From JAVWHX01 sp036639875 (GTDB taxonomy: Bacteria; Bacillota_I; Bacilli_A; Erysipelotrichales; Coprobacillaceae), in contig JAVWHX010000039.1 of assembly GCA_036639875.1 (NCBI GenBank), forward strand, positions 1 to 22,157: a DNA stretch of 22,157 bases, written 5' to 3'. The notes beneath the pieces are model-generated. The model did no database searches. It had not been told where the DNA came from and was given only the letters and a program-made list of their open reading frames with translations. Position numbers and translations under genes: made by a program. Below, piece by piece: positions 14,670-22,086 of this stretch. How positions within the stretch are numbered: position 1 is the stretch's first letter; the number at the start of each line of letters is the position of its first letter.

Positions 14670-15134
14670 CTATTTCATAATAACTGATGTCAAATTAATT
14701 AAAGCAATGTAAAAACTCAATCCAATAGCAACCATTGAAAAACCAAAACTTCCATTTGGCTCGTATCCTTTTTTCTTATCAAGATAATCAATTACTAGTG
14801 AAAATATACCACATGCAATTGAAAGAATATATAATATAAAACTTATTATAAATACAAAATAATAATTAATATTAAATGCATTTAAAACAGTCGCTAAAAC
14901 AAAATCGAATCCAATTAATGCAATTAAGAAAAGCAAAACTCCTATTTTACCCCAATGATTATTATGAGGATTAACTTTTAAAGTAGTTTGAACACCTTGA
15001 TTCTTTTGCTTAGAATCTAAGACTTCCTCATTTTCAATAAAATCCTTATTAATTTTTTCAATAGGTTTACCACAATAAATACAAAATGTAGAATCATCAG
15101 GCAAATCTTTATGACAATGTGGACATTGCTTCAT
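14670..15134 (-). CDS. Zinc-ribbon membrane protein of unknown function (first of pair)
   Basis: A 154-residue protein with the same plan as its neighbour: zinc ribbon at the N-terminus (Cys4, Cys7, Cys18, Cys21; CPHCHKDL then FCIYCGKP), a charged linker to about residue 60, then three hydrophobic segments (about 63-85, 92-117 and 131-153). The ribosome site AAGGAGG is 7-8 bp before the ATG. The two proteins may form a hetero-oligomer in the membrane with cytosolic zinc ribbons, which is inference. Only 76 bp separate it from the EIIC gene, and most of that is taken by a hairpin, so it may be expressed by read-through. Confidence 0.75.
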   Translation of the reverse strand: MKQCPHCHKDLPDDSTFCIYCGKPIEKINKDFIENEEVLDSKQKNQGVQTTLKVNPHNNHWGKIGVLLFLIALIGFDFVLATVLNAFNINYYFVFIISFILYILSIACGIFSLVIDYLDKKKGYEPNGSFGFSMVAIGLSFYIALINLTSVIMK

Positions 15135-15158
15135 TTTCTTTTCCTCCTTGCATCTTTT

Positions 15159-15184
15159 AAAAAGGAGACTTGTCTCTACAAGCC
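15159..15184 (-). terminator. Probable terminator after the EIIC gene
   Basis: On the minus strand a 7-bp stem (15184-15178 with 15173-15167, one G-T pair, 4-nt loop AGAG) is followed by TCTCC and five T. It is moderate in strength. Its T-run ends about 25 bp before the ATG of the next gene, leaving no clear room for a new promoter. Confidence 0.5.
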
Positions 15185-15210
15185 AAGCCCCCTACAAATT
15201 CAAATAATAA

Positions 15211-16545
15211 CTATGCCATATTTGTAATAGCAGCTTCCTCATCTAACCTAGCAACTTCAGCTTTCTCATAAGCTTTCCAGAATGGATAGAAGATAACCAT
15301 ACCAATTAAGAAGTTAATAACTACAATTAATATACCACCAATTGAGCCTCCTGTCGATAAGTATCCAAGAATTGGAGACGGAGTCGCCCATGGTAAAGCC
15401 ATATACATTTTCCCAATAAATCCTATAGCTGTCAATCCATAAGTTAGTGCACCAGTAATTGTATGTGTTAACACAAATGGAATAACTAAGAATGGATTTA
15501 ATACGATCGGTAAACCAAACATCATTGGTTCAACAATACAGAATATTGCTGGCGGGAAACAAATACCAGCTAATGGTTTTAAGTGTGGTAGTTTCTTACT
15601 AGACTTAAACATATAGAATAGGATTGGCCAACAAGTCGATACCCACATAAATAATCTATTTAAGTTAGGAACCCAAACATATGGTAAATCTTTAACTGCA
15701 GTTCCAGCAACAAATGCTGCGTTGTTATCAGCTATCCATGTATTTGCAAACGTGTTAGTTACAGCACCAACAATGTTATCTCCATGTAAACCACAAACCC
15801 ATAAAAGTGATACCAAGAAGTATGACAATGTGTAAACAAAGATGTTATCAGCAGCTGAGAAAACAGGTAATAACATTTGTCCTATTAATTCAGGAATATT
15901 AACTCCAGCGATTGTTCTTAATCCCCAACAAACAATAGTAACAAAGAAATATGGAATAATTGCTGAGAAACTATCAGAAATAGCTGGTGGCACTGAATCA
16001 GGTAATTTGATTCTGATATTCTTTTTATAACAAATATCAATAATATTAATAGATACAGCAGCAGCAATAATAGCAGTAATAACTCCTGTACCTCCCCAAT
16101 AAGCAGTAGAAACAGCACTAATTTCACTTGCAGCACCATCAACTACTAACTTACCAATTCCGTTATAGTTTAATAAGATGAATGCAAAGAACGCTCCAAC
16201 AGCTCCTGTTGTTTTGTTGAAACCTTTGATTTCAGCATATTCTGACCCCATTGCAATGACCATGTAAATTGCCATGATCCCCATAGATAGGTTATTAACT
16301 AATACTAAATCATCAGCATATGGCTTCAAAAATGGTAATAAGGCAGTTTGCGTTAACCCGCCATCAGAACCCAAAAGATAAATAATTAAGAAAATCGAAC
16401 CAATCATTGTAATTCCGACTGCTGATACCATCCCATTAACAATTGCTCTAATAAATGGTATCTGTCCGAATTTAGTCATTGGTCCAGCGATGACATCAAT
16501 TTTTGCCATCATTGTGTCCATAAAAGACATTTTTTCTGTAGACAT
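15211..16545 (-). CDS. PTS lactose/cellobiose-family EIIC permease
   Basis: Integral-membrane channel that binds and imports a beta-linked disaccharide or glycoside while EIIB phosphorylates it. The 444 residues hold about ten hydrophobic segments. Family landmarks are LPDSVPPAISDSF (181-193), CGLHGDNIVG with the conserved His254, and VEPMMFGLPIVLNP with Glu339, the substrate-binding region of ChbC/LacE-type permeases. No EIIB or EIIA domain is fused. The matching EIIB lies about 7 kb away in the GH1 operon. It is monocistronic or read through into the zinc-ribbon genes, divergent from a LicR-like regulator, and preceded by the shared cre/LacI-type operator. The ribosome site is GGGAG. Exact substrate not readable. 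Confidence 0.94.
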   Translation of the reverse strand: MSTEKMSFMDTMMAKIDVIAGPMTKFGQIPFIRAIVNGMVSAVGITMIGSIFLIIYLLGSDGGLTQTALLPFLKPYADDLVLVNNLSMGIMAIYMVIAMGSEYAEIKGFNKTTGAVGAFFAFILLNYNGIGKLVVDGAASEISAVSTAYWGGTGVITAIIAAAVSINIIDICYKKNIRIKLPDSVPPAISDSFSAIIPYFFVTIVCWGLRTIAGVNIPELIGQMLLPVFSAADNIFVYTLSYFLVSLLWVCGLHGDNIVGAVTNTFANTWIADNNAAFVAGTAVKDLPYVWVPNLNRLFMWVSTCWPILFYMFKSSKKLPHLKPLAGICFPPAIFCIVEPMMFGLPIVLNPFLVIPFVLTHTITGALTYGLTAIGFIGKMYMALPWATPSPILGYLSTGGSIGGILIVVINFLIGMVIFYPFWKAYEKAEVARLDEEAAITNMA

Positions 16546-16583
16546 ATAAACTCTCCCTTCGTTGTATTTTTGGAAAACATTTA

Positions 16584-16615
16584 GGTAAACGTTTTCTCTT
16601 TACATTTACATTTTA
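16584..16615 (-). promoter_or_regulatory. EIIC promoter and operator
   Basis: On the minus strand an extended -10, TGCTAAAAT (TAAAAT at 16615-16610), predicts a start near 16603. The operator GGTAAACGTTTTCT at 16584-16597 lies just downstream of that start, the same placement as at the GH1 operon. The -35 is poor. Confidence 0.55.
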
Positions 16616-16646
16616 GCACAACACTTTTATTTTTCTACATAACTTA

Positions 16647-16665
16647 TCGGCATAATAAATGCCGA
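16647..16665. promoter_or_regulatory. Dyad TCGGCAT-N5-ATGCCGA between EIIC and the LicR-like gene
   Basis: Two 7-bp arms flank AATAA. The site is GC-richer than its surroundings and sits upstream of the EIIC promoter, where an activator could bind. The heptamer CGGCATA recurs at 10270-10276, inside the dyad of the GH1 operon promoter. The LicR-like regulator next door is the first candidate to bind it; this is inference. Confidence 0.5.
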
Positions 16666-16737
16666 GTAATTCATCATTTATTGTTAAAGCGTTGCTACCA
16701 AAGGATTTTAAGGTTATTTGAGAAAATGATATTTTAG

Positions 16738-16774
16738 GGAAAACGTTTACATTATTGTCGAATTTTGTTATAAT
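16738..16774 (+). promoter_or_regulatory. LicR-like gene promoter and operator
   Basis: TTTACA (16746-16751), 17 bp, TATAAT (16769-16774) form a good promoter. The operator GGAAAACGTTTACA (16738-16751) overlaps the whole -35, so binding should block it. A ribosome site AGGAGG at 16787-16792 follows. Confidence 0.7.
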
Positions 16775-16803
16775 ATGTTTATAAAAAGGAGGTTGGTTTT
16801 AAA

Positions 16804-18714
16804 ATGAACTTAAAGAAAAACGAAATAGAGATTATTAAACTTTTAATTTCTTCTACCCATTATATCTCATCATATGATATAGCAACAGCAACTGGTATTA
16901 ATCGAAGACTTGTTAGAGATGAAATGTTAAATATTAAAACCATTCTCAAGACCCTAGGATATGAACTTGCTTCTAAAACATCTAAAGGATATATTATTGA
17001 AGGAAAATCTTCTCATTCTTTACAAGCATTGGCTGCAGTTATTGAAGAGGCAGAATGTCAAAGAGAAGCTATATTTCCTACCCTTCCATGGGAAAGACAA
17101 AATTATATTATCAAGAGATTACTAGAAGTGGATGGTTATATAAAGATTGATGATTTAGCTGAAGAATTATTGATTAGTCGTTCAACAATTTCTAGTGATT
17201 TAAAATATGCTAAGAATAGTGTTAAGAAATATGGATTGATTATTAAACAGAAACCAAATTATGGGATATGTATTACTGGTGATGAAGCAAATTGTAGAAA
17301 ACCTATTTGTGATTTTGTATTTACAAATTTAAGACAATCAGAAATGTTTTATGATTATCTTAATTCTTATACAGCGGATGAACATTCTTTAGAATACGGA
17401 ATTGTAAAGATCATTAAACAACATCAAGTAGAAATATCTGATATTGCTTTATGTGACTTCTTAATCAGTCTTTCTATCAGCATGACAAGAATACTCTCTC
17501 ATCATACAATTACAAAAGCACCTGATCTTTCGCTTATTGAAGGACGCATGGAATTCGATGTTGCTAGAGATATAGCACACTTTTTAGAAGAACAAACACA
17601 ATGTCAAATTAATGAACATGAAATAAGTCAAATAGCTATTCAATTAATCTGTAAACGTTCTTCTAAAGGTCTTAAACCAAAAAATGATCCAGAAATTCAT
17701 CACTTAGTGAATGAAATTCGTAATCATATTTATAAACAAACATTGCTTAAATTCGAAAGTGAACATTTCTATACAATCTTTACATTATACATAGAAGCAG
17801 CCATTATTCGATTGAAATATAATGAAAAAATAAGAAATCCCCTATATACAGAACTTAATACTAAATATCCACTTGCTTATGAATTAGCACAAATCACATC
17901 CTCAGTTATCTATAAACATACAAAACAAAATCTATCTATGAGTGAATTAGCTTTTTTTGCAATTATATTTAATACTGCTATTTTCAATAAAAAAACAAAT
18001 AAAAAAAGAGTTCTATTACTTTGTGGATTAGGTGGTGGTGCAGAAGATTTATGTACATATCAAATCTTAGATAAATTTGAAAGTCAAATTAATATTGTCA
18101 AAGCTTCACAATATTATAAATTACCTGATGAAGATTTAAGTCAATATGATTTTATTATTTCTACTGTACCTATTCATAAAACATTATCTATTCCTTATAT
18201 CAACATATCTCCAATTATTGAACAAGAGGATCTTGATAAAATAAATAATTATTTATCTTATCTCTTTAATAAAAACAGTTTAGAAACTATCTTCCACCCT
18301 AAATTATATAAAGACCAAGTTCATGTTAAGAATAAAAAAGATATTATTAATGAGTTTTATAAACTCTTAAAAGTTCAATATTCATTCATCAAAGAATCAT
18401 ATATGAGTCATTTTATTTTAAAAGATCAAAGTTCTTTAGTTTCTTATCAGAATGGTATAGGTTTATTAAAATTGAATAAGCCTATTAATAGTAATACAAT
18501 TGTTTCTGTTCTATTGCTTAAACAACCTATGATATGGGATAAAAACGAGCTAAGTATGATTATCTTATTTTCTAGTACTGATATCAATAATTATATATAT
18601 AATTCACTTATGAATGTTTTAAATGAATTATCTAATCATCCTAAAGATATTCAATTATTATTTGATAACCCAAGTTATACAGAATTCTTAAAAATCATTA
18701 TGAAACATGAATAA
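16804..18714 (+). CDS. LicR-like PRD-domain transcriptional regulator (HTH-HTH-PRD-PRD-EIIB-EIIA)
   Basis: DNA-binding activator of PTS operons, 636 residues, with the LicR layout: HTH at about 6-65 (YDIATATGINRRLVRDEM), second HTH at 98-160 (LAEELLISRSTISSDLKYA), PRD1 about 190-285, PRD2 about 295-395, EIIB-like 400-490 and EIIA-like 500-636. In this family PTS phosphorylation of PRD, EIIB and EIIA residues sets activity. By hand alignment the four PRD histidines are replaced (Ser222, Gln280, Tyr329, Ile388) and no His is left in the EIIA active-site segment around 545-551; only the EIIB Cys407 (LLLCGLGGG) remains. It is divergent from EIIC, so that gene and the GH1 operon are likely targets. 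The domain call is firm; the loss of sites is from manual alignment. Confidence 0.88.
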   Translation: MNLKKNEIEIIKLLISSTHYISSYDIATATGINRRLVRDEMLNIKTILKTLGYELASKTSKGYIIEGKSSHSLQALAAVIEEAECQREAIFPTLPWERQNYIIKRLLEVDGYIKIDDLAEELLISRSTISSDLKYAKNSVKKYGLIIKQKPNYGICITGDEANCRKPICDFVFTNLRQSEMFYDYLNSYTADEHSLEYGIVKIIKQHQVEISDIALCDFLISLSISMTRILSHHTITKAPDLSLIEGRMEFDVARDIAHFLEEQTQCQINEHEISQIAIQLICKRSSKGLKPKNDPEIHHLVNEIRNHIYKQTLLKFESEHFYTIFTLYIEAAIIRLKYNEKIRNPLYTELNTKYPLAYELAQITSSVIYKHTKQNLSMSELAFFAIIFNTAIFNKKTNKKRVLLLCGLGGGAEDLCTYQILDKFESQINIVKASQYYKLPDEDLSQYDFIISTVPIHKTLSIPYINISPIIEQEDLDKINNYLSYLFNKNSLETIFHPKLYKDQVHVKNKKDIINEFYKLLKVQYSFIKESYMSHFILKDQSSLVSYQNGIGLLKLNKPINSNTIVSVLLLKQPMIWDKNELSMIILFSSTDINNYIYNSLMNVLNELSNHPKDIQLLFDNPSYTEFLKIIMKHE

Positions 18715-18720
18715 TAAATA

Positions 18721-18766
18721 AAAATGCATCTCAATAAGTGAATATGAGATGCATTTTACTTTTTTT
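18721..18766 (+). terminator. Terminator of the LicR-like gene
   Basis: Perfect 13-bp stem (18721-18733 with 18745-18757, core TGCATCTCA/TGAGATGCA) and 11-nt loop, followed by ACTTTTTTT. It starts a few bases after the stop codon. Confidence 0.9.
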
Positions 18767-18896
18767 ATAAATATGATTCTATACGTGTCCTATTAGTAAT
18801 TAAATCAACATTCCCATCTTTCTTCATACGTTCAATAAGTATACCAATAAGACTCATGTCTTCTCTTATCTTTTTAATTTTTCCCCAAACAATCCC
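18765..18896 (-). pseudogene. Possible remnant of a lost coding sequence
   Basis: On the minus strand 43 codons are open without interruption before a TAA at 18767-18765. The translation is protein-like, with a basic amphipathic middle (SLIGILIERMKKDGNVDL) and the end TNRTRIESYL. An in-frame TGA at 18899-18897 precedes it, no ribosome site is seen before the internal ATG at 18857, and coding-like sequence seems to continue upstream in another frame (ELRDCLGKN). That fits the 3' end of a decayed gene. I do not recognise the family, and chance is not excluded in so short a frame. Confidence 0.3.
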
Positions 18897-18989
18897 TCAA
18901 CTCTTCATGTAAACTTTACTCTATTTAAAAGAACATAACAACGCAATAGATTGTTCCTATTTCAAAGTTGTCTTATTGTAATATATTTC

Positions 18990-19047
18990 TTTACTTGATA
19001 TACTATATTTAACAGTACTAAATAAAAAGTACAATAATAAGTAAAGA
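18990..19047 (+). promoter_or_regulatory. Oleate hydratase promoter region with inverted repeats
   Basis: TTGATA (18996-19001) is followed by TACTAA (19017-19022) or TAAATA (19020-19025) as -10. Two repeats surround it: CTTTACTT (18990-18997) with AAGTAAAG (19040-19047), and GTACT (19016-19020) with AGTAC (19029-19033). One could be a TetR- or MarR-like operator for a fatty-acid sensor; no such regulator gene is in the window. In AT-rich DNA the short arms carry limited weight. Confidence 0.4.
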
Positions 19048-19075
19048 TTACTACTAAAACAAAAGGAGGAAAATT

Positions 19076-20845
19076 ATGTATTATAGTAATGGAAATTATG
19101 AAGCATTTGCAAGACCGTTAAAACCTGAAGGAGTTGATTGTAAATCTGCTTATTTAGTGGGTGGTGGATTAGCATCTTTAGCAGCAGCATGTTTTTTAAT
19201 TAGAGATGGACAAATGGCTGGTAATAAAATTCATATTCTTGAAGAGATGGGAATACCTGGTGGTGCCTGTGATGGAATTAAAGATCCTACTAAGGGATAT
19301 ATTATTCGTGGTGGGCGTGAAATGGAAAATCATTTTGAATGCTTATGGGATTTATTTCGTTCAATCCCTTCATTAGAAGTTCCTAACGCTTCTGTTCTTG
19401 ATGAATTCTATTGGTTAAATAAGAAAGATCCAAACTACTCTCTTTGTCGTGCAACTTATGAGCAAGGTAAAGATGCACATACTGATAAGAAGTTCACTTT
19501 ATCTGATAAAGCATCTACTGAAATTATCAAATTATTTCTTTCTAAAGAAGAAGATTTAGCTGATAAAACTATTGATGATGTATTTGATGATGAATTCTAT
19601 AAATCAAACTTTTGGCTTTATTGGCAGACAATGTTTGCTTTTGAAAAATGGCATAGTGCCATAGAAATGCGACGTTACATACAACGTTTTATTCATCACA
19701 TTGGTGGATTACCTGATTTATCTGCTTTAAAGTTTACTAAGTATAATCAATATGAGTCTCTTATATTACCAATGATAAAACATCTTGAAGAAAATGGTGT
19801 TATTTTTCAATATAATACAACTGTAAAGAATGTTTTATTTGATATCAAAGATAATAAAAAGACTGCTACAAAGATTTTAATAGAAGAAAATGGAAAAGAA
19901 TCTTCAATTTCTTTAACAGAAGATGATTTGATTCTTATTACAAATGGAAGTTGTACTGAAAATACAACTTTAGGAGATTTTGATAATCCTCCTGTTTTAA
20001 ACAAACAAGATGGAGCATGTTGGGCATTATGGAAAGCCATTGCTGCACAAGATGAGGTTTTTGGTCATCCTGAAAAATTCTGTAGTGATTTACATGCTAC
20101 TAGTTGGGAGTCTGCTACTATTACACTCAAAAATGATCGTTTATTACCTTATATAGAGGCTATATGTAAACGTGATTGTCATAGTGGTAACGTAGTCACT
20201 GGTGGAATTGTAACTGCTCGTGATTCATCATGGTTATGTAGTTGGACTATTAACCGTCAACCACATTTTAAAGTACAAAAAGATAATGAAGTTGTCATTT
20301 GGTTCTATGGATTAAACATCGATAAAGAAGGAGATTTCATTAAAAAGCCAATGAATACTTGTTCTGGTTATGAACTTGTGCAAGAGTGGTTATATCATAT
20401 TGGTGTTTCAACAAAAGACATCCCTGAATTTGCAAAGGAAGTCGATTGTATTCCTTGTATGCTTCCATATATCACTTCATTCTTTATGCCACGTAAAGCT
20501 GGAGACCGTCCTAATGTTGTTCCTGAAGGTTGTATAAATGCTGCTTTCATTGGACAATTTGCTGAATCTCCTAGAGGTTGTGTATTTACAACAGAATATT
20601 CAGTACGTACTGCCATGGAGGCGGTTTACACTCTTTTAAATGTTGATCGAGCTGTTCCAGAAGTTTATGATTCTTGTTATGATATTCGTTATTTATTAGA
20701 TGCAACAGCAAAAATGATGGATGGAAGAAAAATCACAGATATCAAATTGCCTTTTGGAATTGATTTTTTAGAGAAAAAAGCAATCAAAAAATTAGAAAAG
20801 ACAATAATTGGTGAATTACTTGAACGTTATAAATTAATTGATTAA
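19076..20845 (+). CDS. ohyA: Oleate hydratase (FAD-dependent fatty acid hydratase)
   Basis: Adds water to the cis-9 double bond of unsaturated fatty acids such as oleate to give 10-hydroxy acids, without net redox; in host-associated Gram-positives it detoxifies antimicrobial fatty acids. The dinucleotide-binding motif is VGGGLASLAAA (28-38), followed by the family signature RGGREMENHFE with Glu82. Tyr201 lies in MRRYIQRFIHH; Glu82 and Tyr201 match the active-site positions of the Staphylococcus aureus enzyme as I recall them. Length 589 fits. It is a cytosolic or peripheral membrane protein. The ribosome site AAGGAGG supports the ATG. It stands alone, with its own promoter and terminator, and is functionally unrelated to the neighbouring sugar genes. 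Confidence 0.94.
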   Translation: MYYSNGNYEAFARPLKPEGVDCKSAYLVGGGLASLAAACFLIRDGQMAGNKIHILEEMGIPGGACDGIKDPTKGYIIRGGREMENHFECLWDLFRSIPSLEVPNASVLDEFYWLNKKDPNYSLCRATYEQGKDAHTDKKFTLSDKASTEIIKLFLSKEEDLADKTIDDVFDDEFYKSNFWLYWQTMFAFEKWHSAIEMRRYIQRFIHHIGGLPDLSALKFTKYNQYESLILPMIKHLEENGVIFQYNTTVKNVLFDIKDNKKTATKILIEENGKESSISLTEDDLILITNGSCTENTTLGDFDNPPVLNKQDGACWALWKAIAAQDEVFGHPEKFCSDLHATSWESATITLKNDRLLPYIEAICKRDCHSGNVVTGGIVTARDSSWLCSWTINRQPHFKVQKDNEVVIWFYGLNIDKEGDFIKKPMNTCSGYELVQEWLYHIGVSTKDIPEFAKEVDCIPCMLPYITSFFMPRKAGDRPNVVPEGCINAAFIGQFAESPRGCVFTTEYSVRTAMEAVYTLLNVDRAVPEVYDSCYDIRYLLDATAKMMDGRKITDIKLPFGIDFLEKKAIKKLEKTIIGELLERYKLID

Positions 20846-21166
20846 TATTTATTCTAGCAAGCCCTTAATCAGGGCTTTTCTTTTGCTCTTATCTCCTTCT
20901 CATATTAATTGTATATTTATAATTATTAATAATAAAATAAAGATATCTAAAAAAATTAGTTTAATAATTATCAATAAGTGTAAATAAAAAAAGCAAAACA
21001 CAAATGTTTACTAACCTTAATGTATATTTGTTTGTTATAAATTTTCAGGATAGTGCTAATGCCAATGGAATTACTATATCTAAGACATTCTTTTTCATTT
21101 TTGAAACAATGAGAATTCAACTAACCCAGCATTGTAAATATAAAATAGGATTTGGAGGATGATAAG
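20846..21166. other. Non-coding gap between oleate hydratase and the decayed lipoprotein gene
   Basis: After the oleate hydratase terminator the sequence is AT-rich with no open frame I can support. Near its end AGGATTTGGAGGATGATAAG provides a good ribosome site for the broken lipoprotein gene. No clear promoter pair was found. Confidence 0.5.
20859..20885 (+). terminator. Terminator of oleate hydratase
   Basis: Perfect 7-bp stem AAGCCCT (20859-20865) / AGGGCTT (20871-20877), 5-nt loop, then TTCTTTTG. Confidence 0.85.
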
Positions 21167-21671
21167 ATGAATGAATGTTTTGCTAAAGGTTTATTTATAT
21201 TTGTACTTTGTTTTTTTATGGCAGGATGTAATAGCAGCCAGAAAAAACACAGGTAATAACTTAACAGGTTATGAACTGCTCTATGAAGAAACAATATCAC
21301 CTAACAAAGAATATGGTGAACAGGATAAAGACGCAGTTTACTATACTGTTAACGTATATCGGAATAGTAATAACAATATAATCGTTAACGCCACTTCTAA
21401 TTCTGTTTTTCTGATGAGCTTAATTACGAATATCAATATAATGAAAAATTATTGAAATCTGATCTGGACATCAAGTAGCTCACAATAATAGGATCAGATA
21501 AACCTACAAAGGAAAATCAATACATTACTTCTGATATAAAAATATCAAGAAATGGTGATGTAGTAAGTGAACGAAAAATCAATTTTGCAAAAAAACAATT
21601 GGAACCATTGCTAATACTCTCAAATAACAAAAGAAAAAGCAGATGAAAACAGTGAATTTATTTACTCGTAA
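21167..21671 (+). pseudogene. Decayed lipoprotein gene with several frameshifts
   Basis: The ATG at 21167 follows a good ribosome site (GGAGG) and encodes a lipoprotein signal peptide: a hydrophobic core FIFVLCFF and lipobox MAGC, then NSSQKKHR and a stop at 21254-21256. A shift at the A6 run near 21240-21246 leads into a second frame with a sensible continuation (NNLTGYELLYEETISPNKEY). Past about 21405, a third frame reads SDELNYEYQYNEKLLKSD. After a stop, further stretches (TKENQYITSDIKISRNGD) and a final KEKADENSEFIYS end at 21671. Together they look like one surface lipoprotein of roughly 165 residues, broken by at least two or three indels. A 94-residue frame from 21171 is only a piece of it. 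Function unknown; sequencing error is possible. Confidence 0.65.
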
Positions 21672-21821
21672 AAGGAATGCAATTCAGGTTTAAATATTTC
21701 GTTTTCCATTCGACTATAGACTAGAAAGAAAGTATACTCTTTAGGAATATGGGTTTCTGACCTCTTGAGGTTGGATATGCAGATTCATGTCCTTTTTATT
21801 ACAAAACTATAATATTTCTGG

Positions 21822-21846
21822 CATGATAGAATACTATCATGTTTTT
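21822..21846 (+). terminator. Hairpin terminator downstream of the lipoprotein remnant
   Basis: Perfect 8-bp stem CATGATAG (21822-21829) / CTATCATG (21834-21841), 4-nt loop AATA, then five T. It lies 150 bp after the end of the remnant, so the original transcription unit may have held more sequence. Confidence 0.75.
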
Positions 21847-21934
21847 ATAATCTTAAAAGAGTAGTTAATGAGTCATTAGATTGACAATAGTGATTAAAAT
21901 ATAATGAGAAGTCACTAAAGTTGCGACAATATAG

Positions 21935-21972
21935 AAAAAAACTCTCAATCACTTATATAAGTATTTAAGAGT
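21935..21972 (-). terminator. Terminator of the tRNA operon
   Basis: On the minus strand an imperfect stem pairs ACTCT...ACTT (21972-21958) with AAGT...AGAGT (21954-21941), followed by six T (21940-21935). It lies 11 bp past the tRNA-Leu CCA end. Confidence 0.75.
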
Positions 21973-21983
21973 ATTTTATTTCT

Positions 21984-22066
21984 TGGTGCGGATGACAGGA
22001 CTTGAACCTGCACGCCGAAGCACCAGATCCTAAGTCTGGCGTGTCTGCCAATTTCACCACATCCGC
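21984..22066 (-). tRNA. tRNA-Leu(UAG), CCA encoded
   Basis: Read on the minus strand, acceptor GCGGATG pairs with CATCCGC. The anticodon stem CCAGA/TCTGG encloses CTTAGGA, giving anticodon UAG. The variable arm is extended (TGCTTCGGCGT), as expected for a class II tRNA; the T-loop GTTCAAG and an encoded CCA (21986-21984) are present. It decodes CUN leucine codons. Confidence 0.95.
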
Positions 22067-22086
22067 ATATATAATTTTTAAAAAAA

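Larger units (their letters stand above)
21672..21983. other. Non-coding gap before the tRNA genes
   Basis: It contains the hairpin after the decayed lipoprotein gene, a 12-bp palindrome ACCTCTTGAGGT at 21760-21771 of unknown meaning, and the tRNA terminator at the right end. Coding-like snippets around 21732-21820 are too short and interrupted to call. Confidence 0.45.

Noticed and set aside
16546..16803. RAT-type antiterminator hairpin for a BglG-like protein
   Set aside because: The regulator has HTH domains, not a CAT RNA-binding domain, and no RAT-terminator overlap is visible upstream of EIIC.
21171..21455. A 94-residue protein starting at 21171
   Set aside because: Its first part is out of frame with the clear lipoprotein signal peptide that starts at 21167; it is a fragment of a frameshifted gene.
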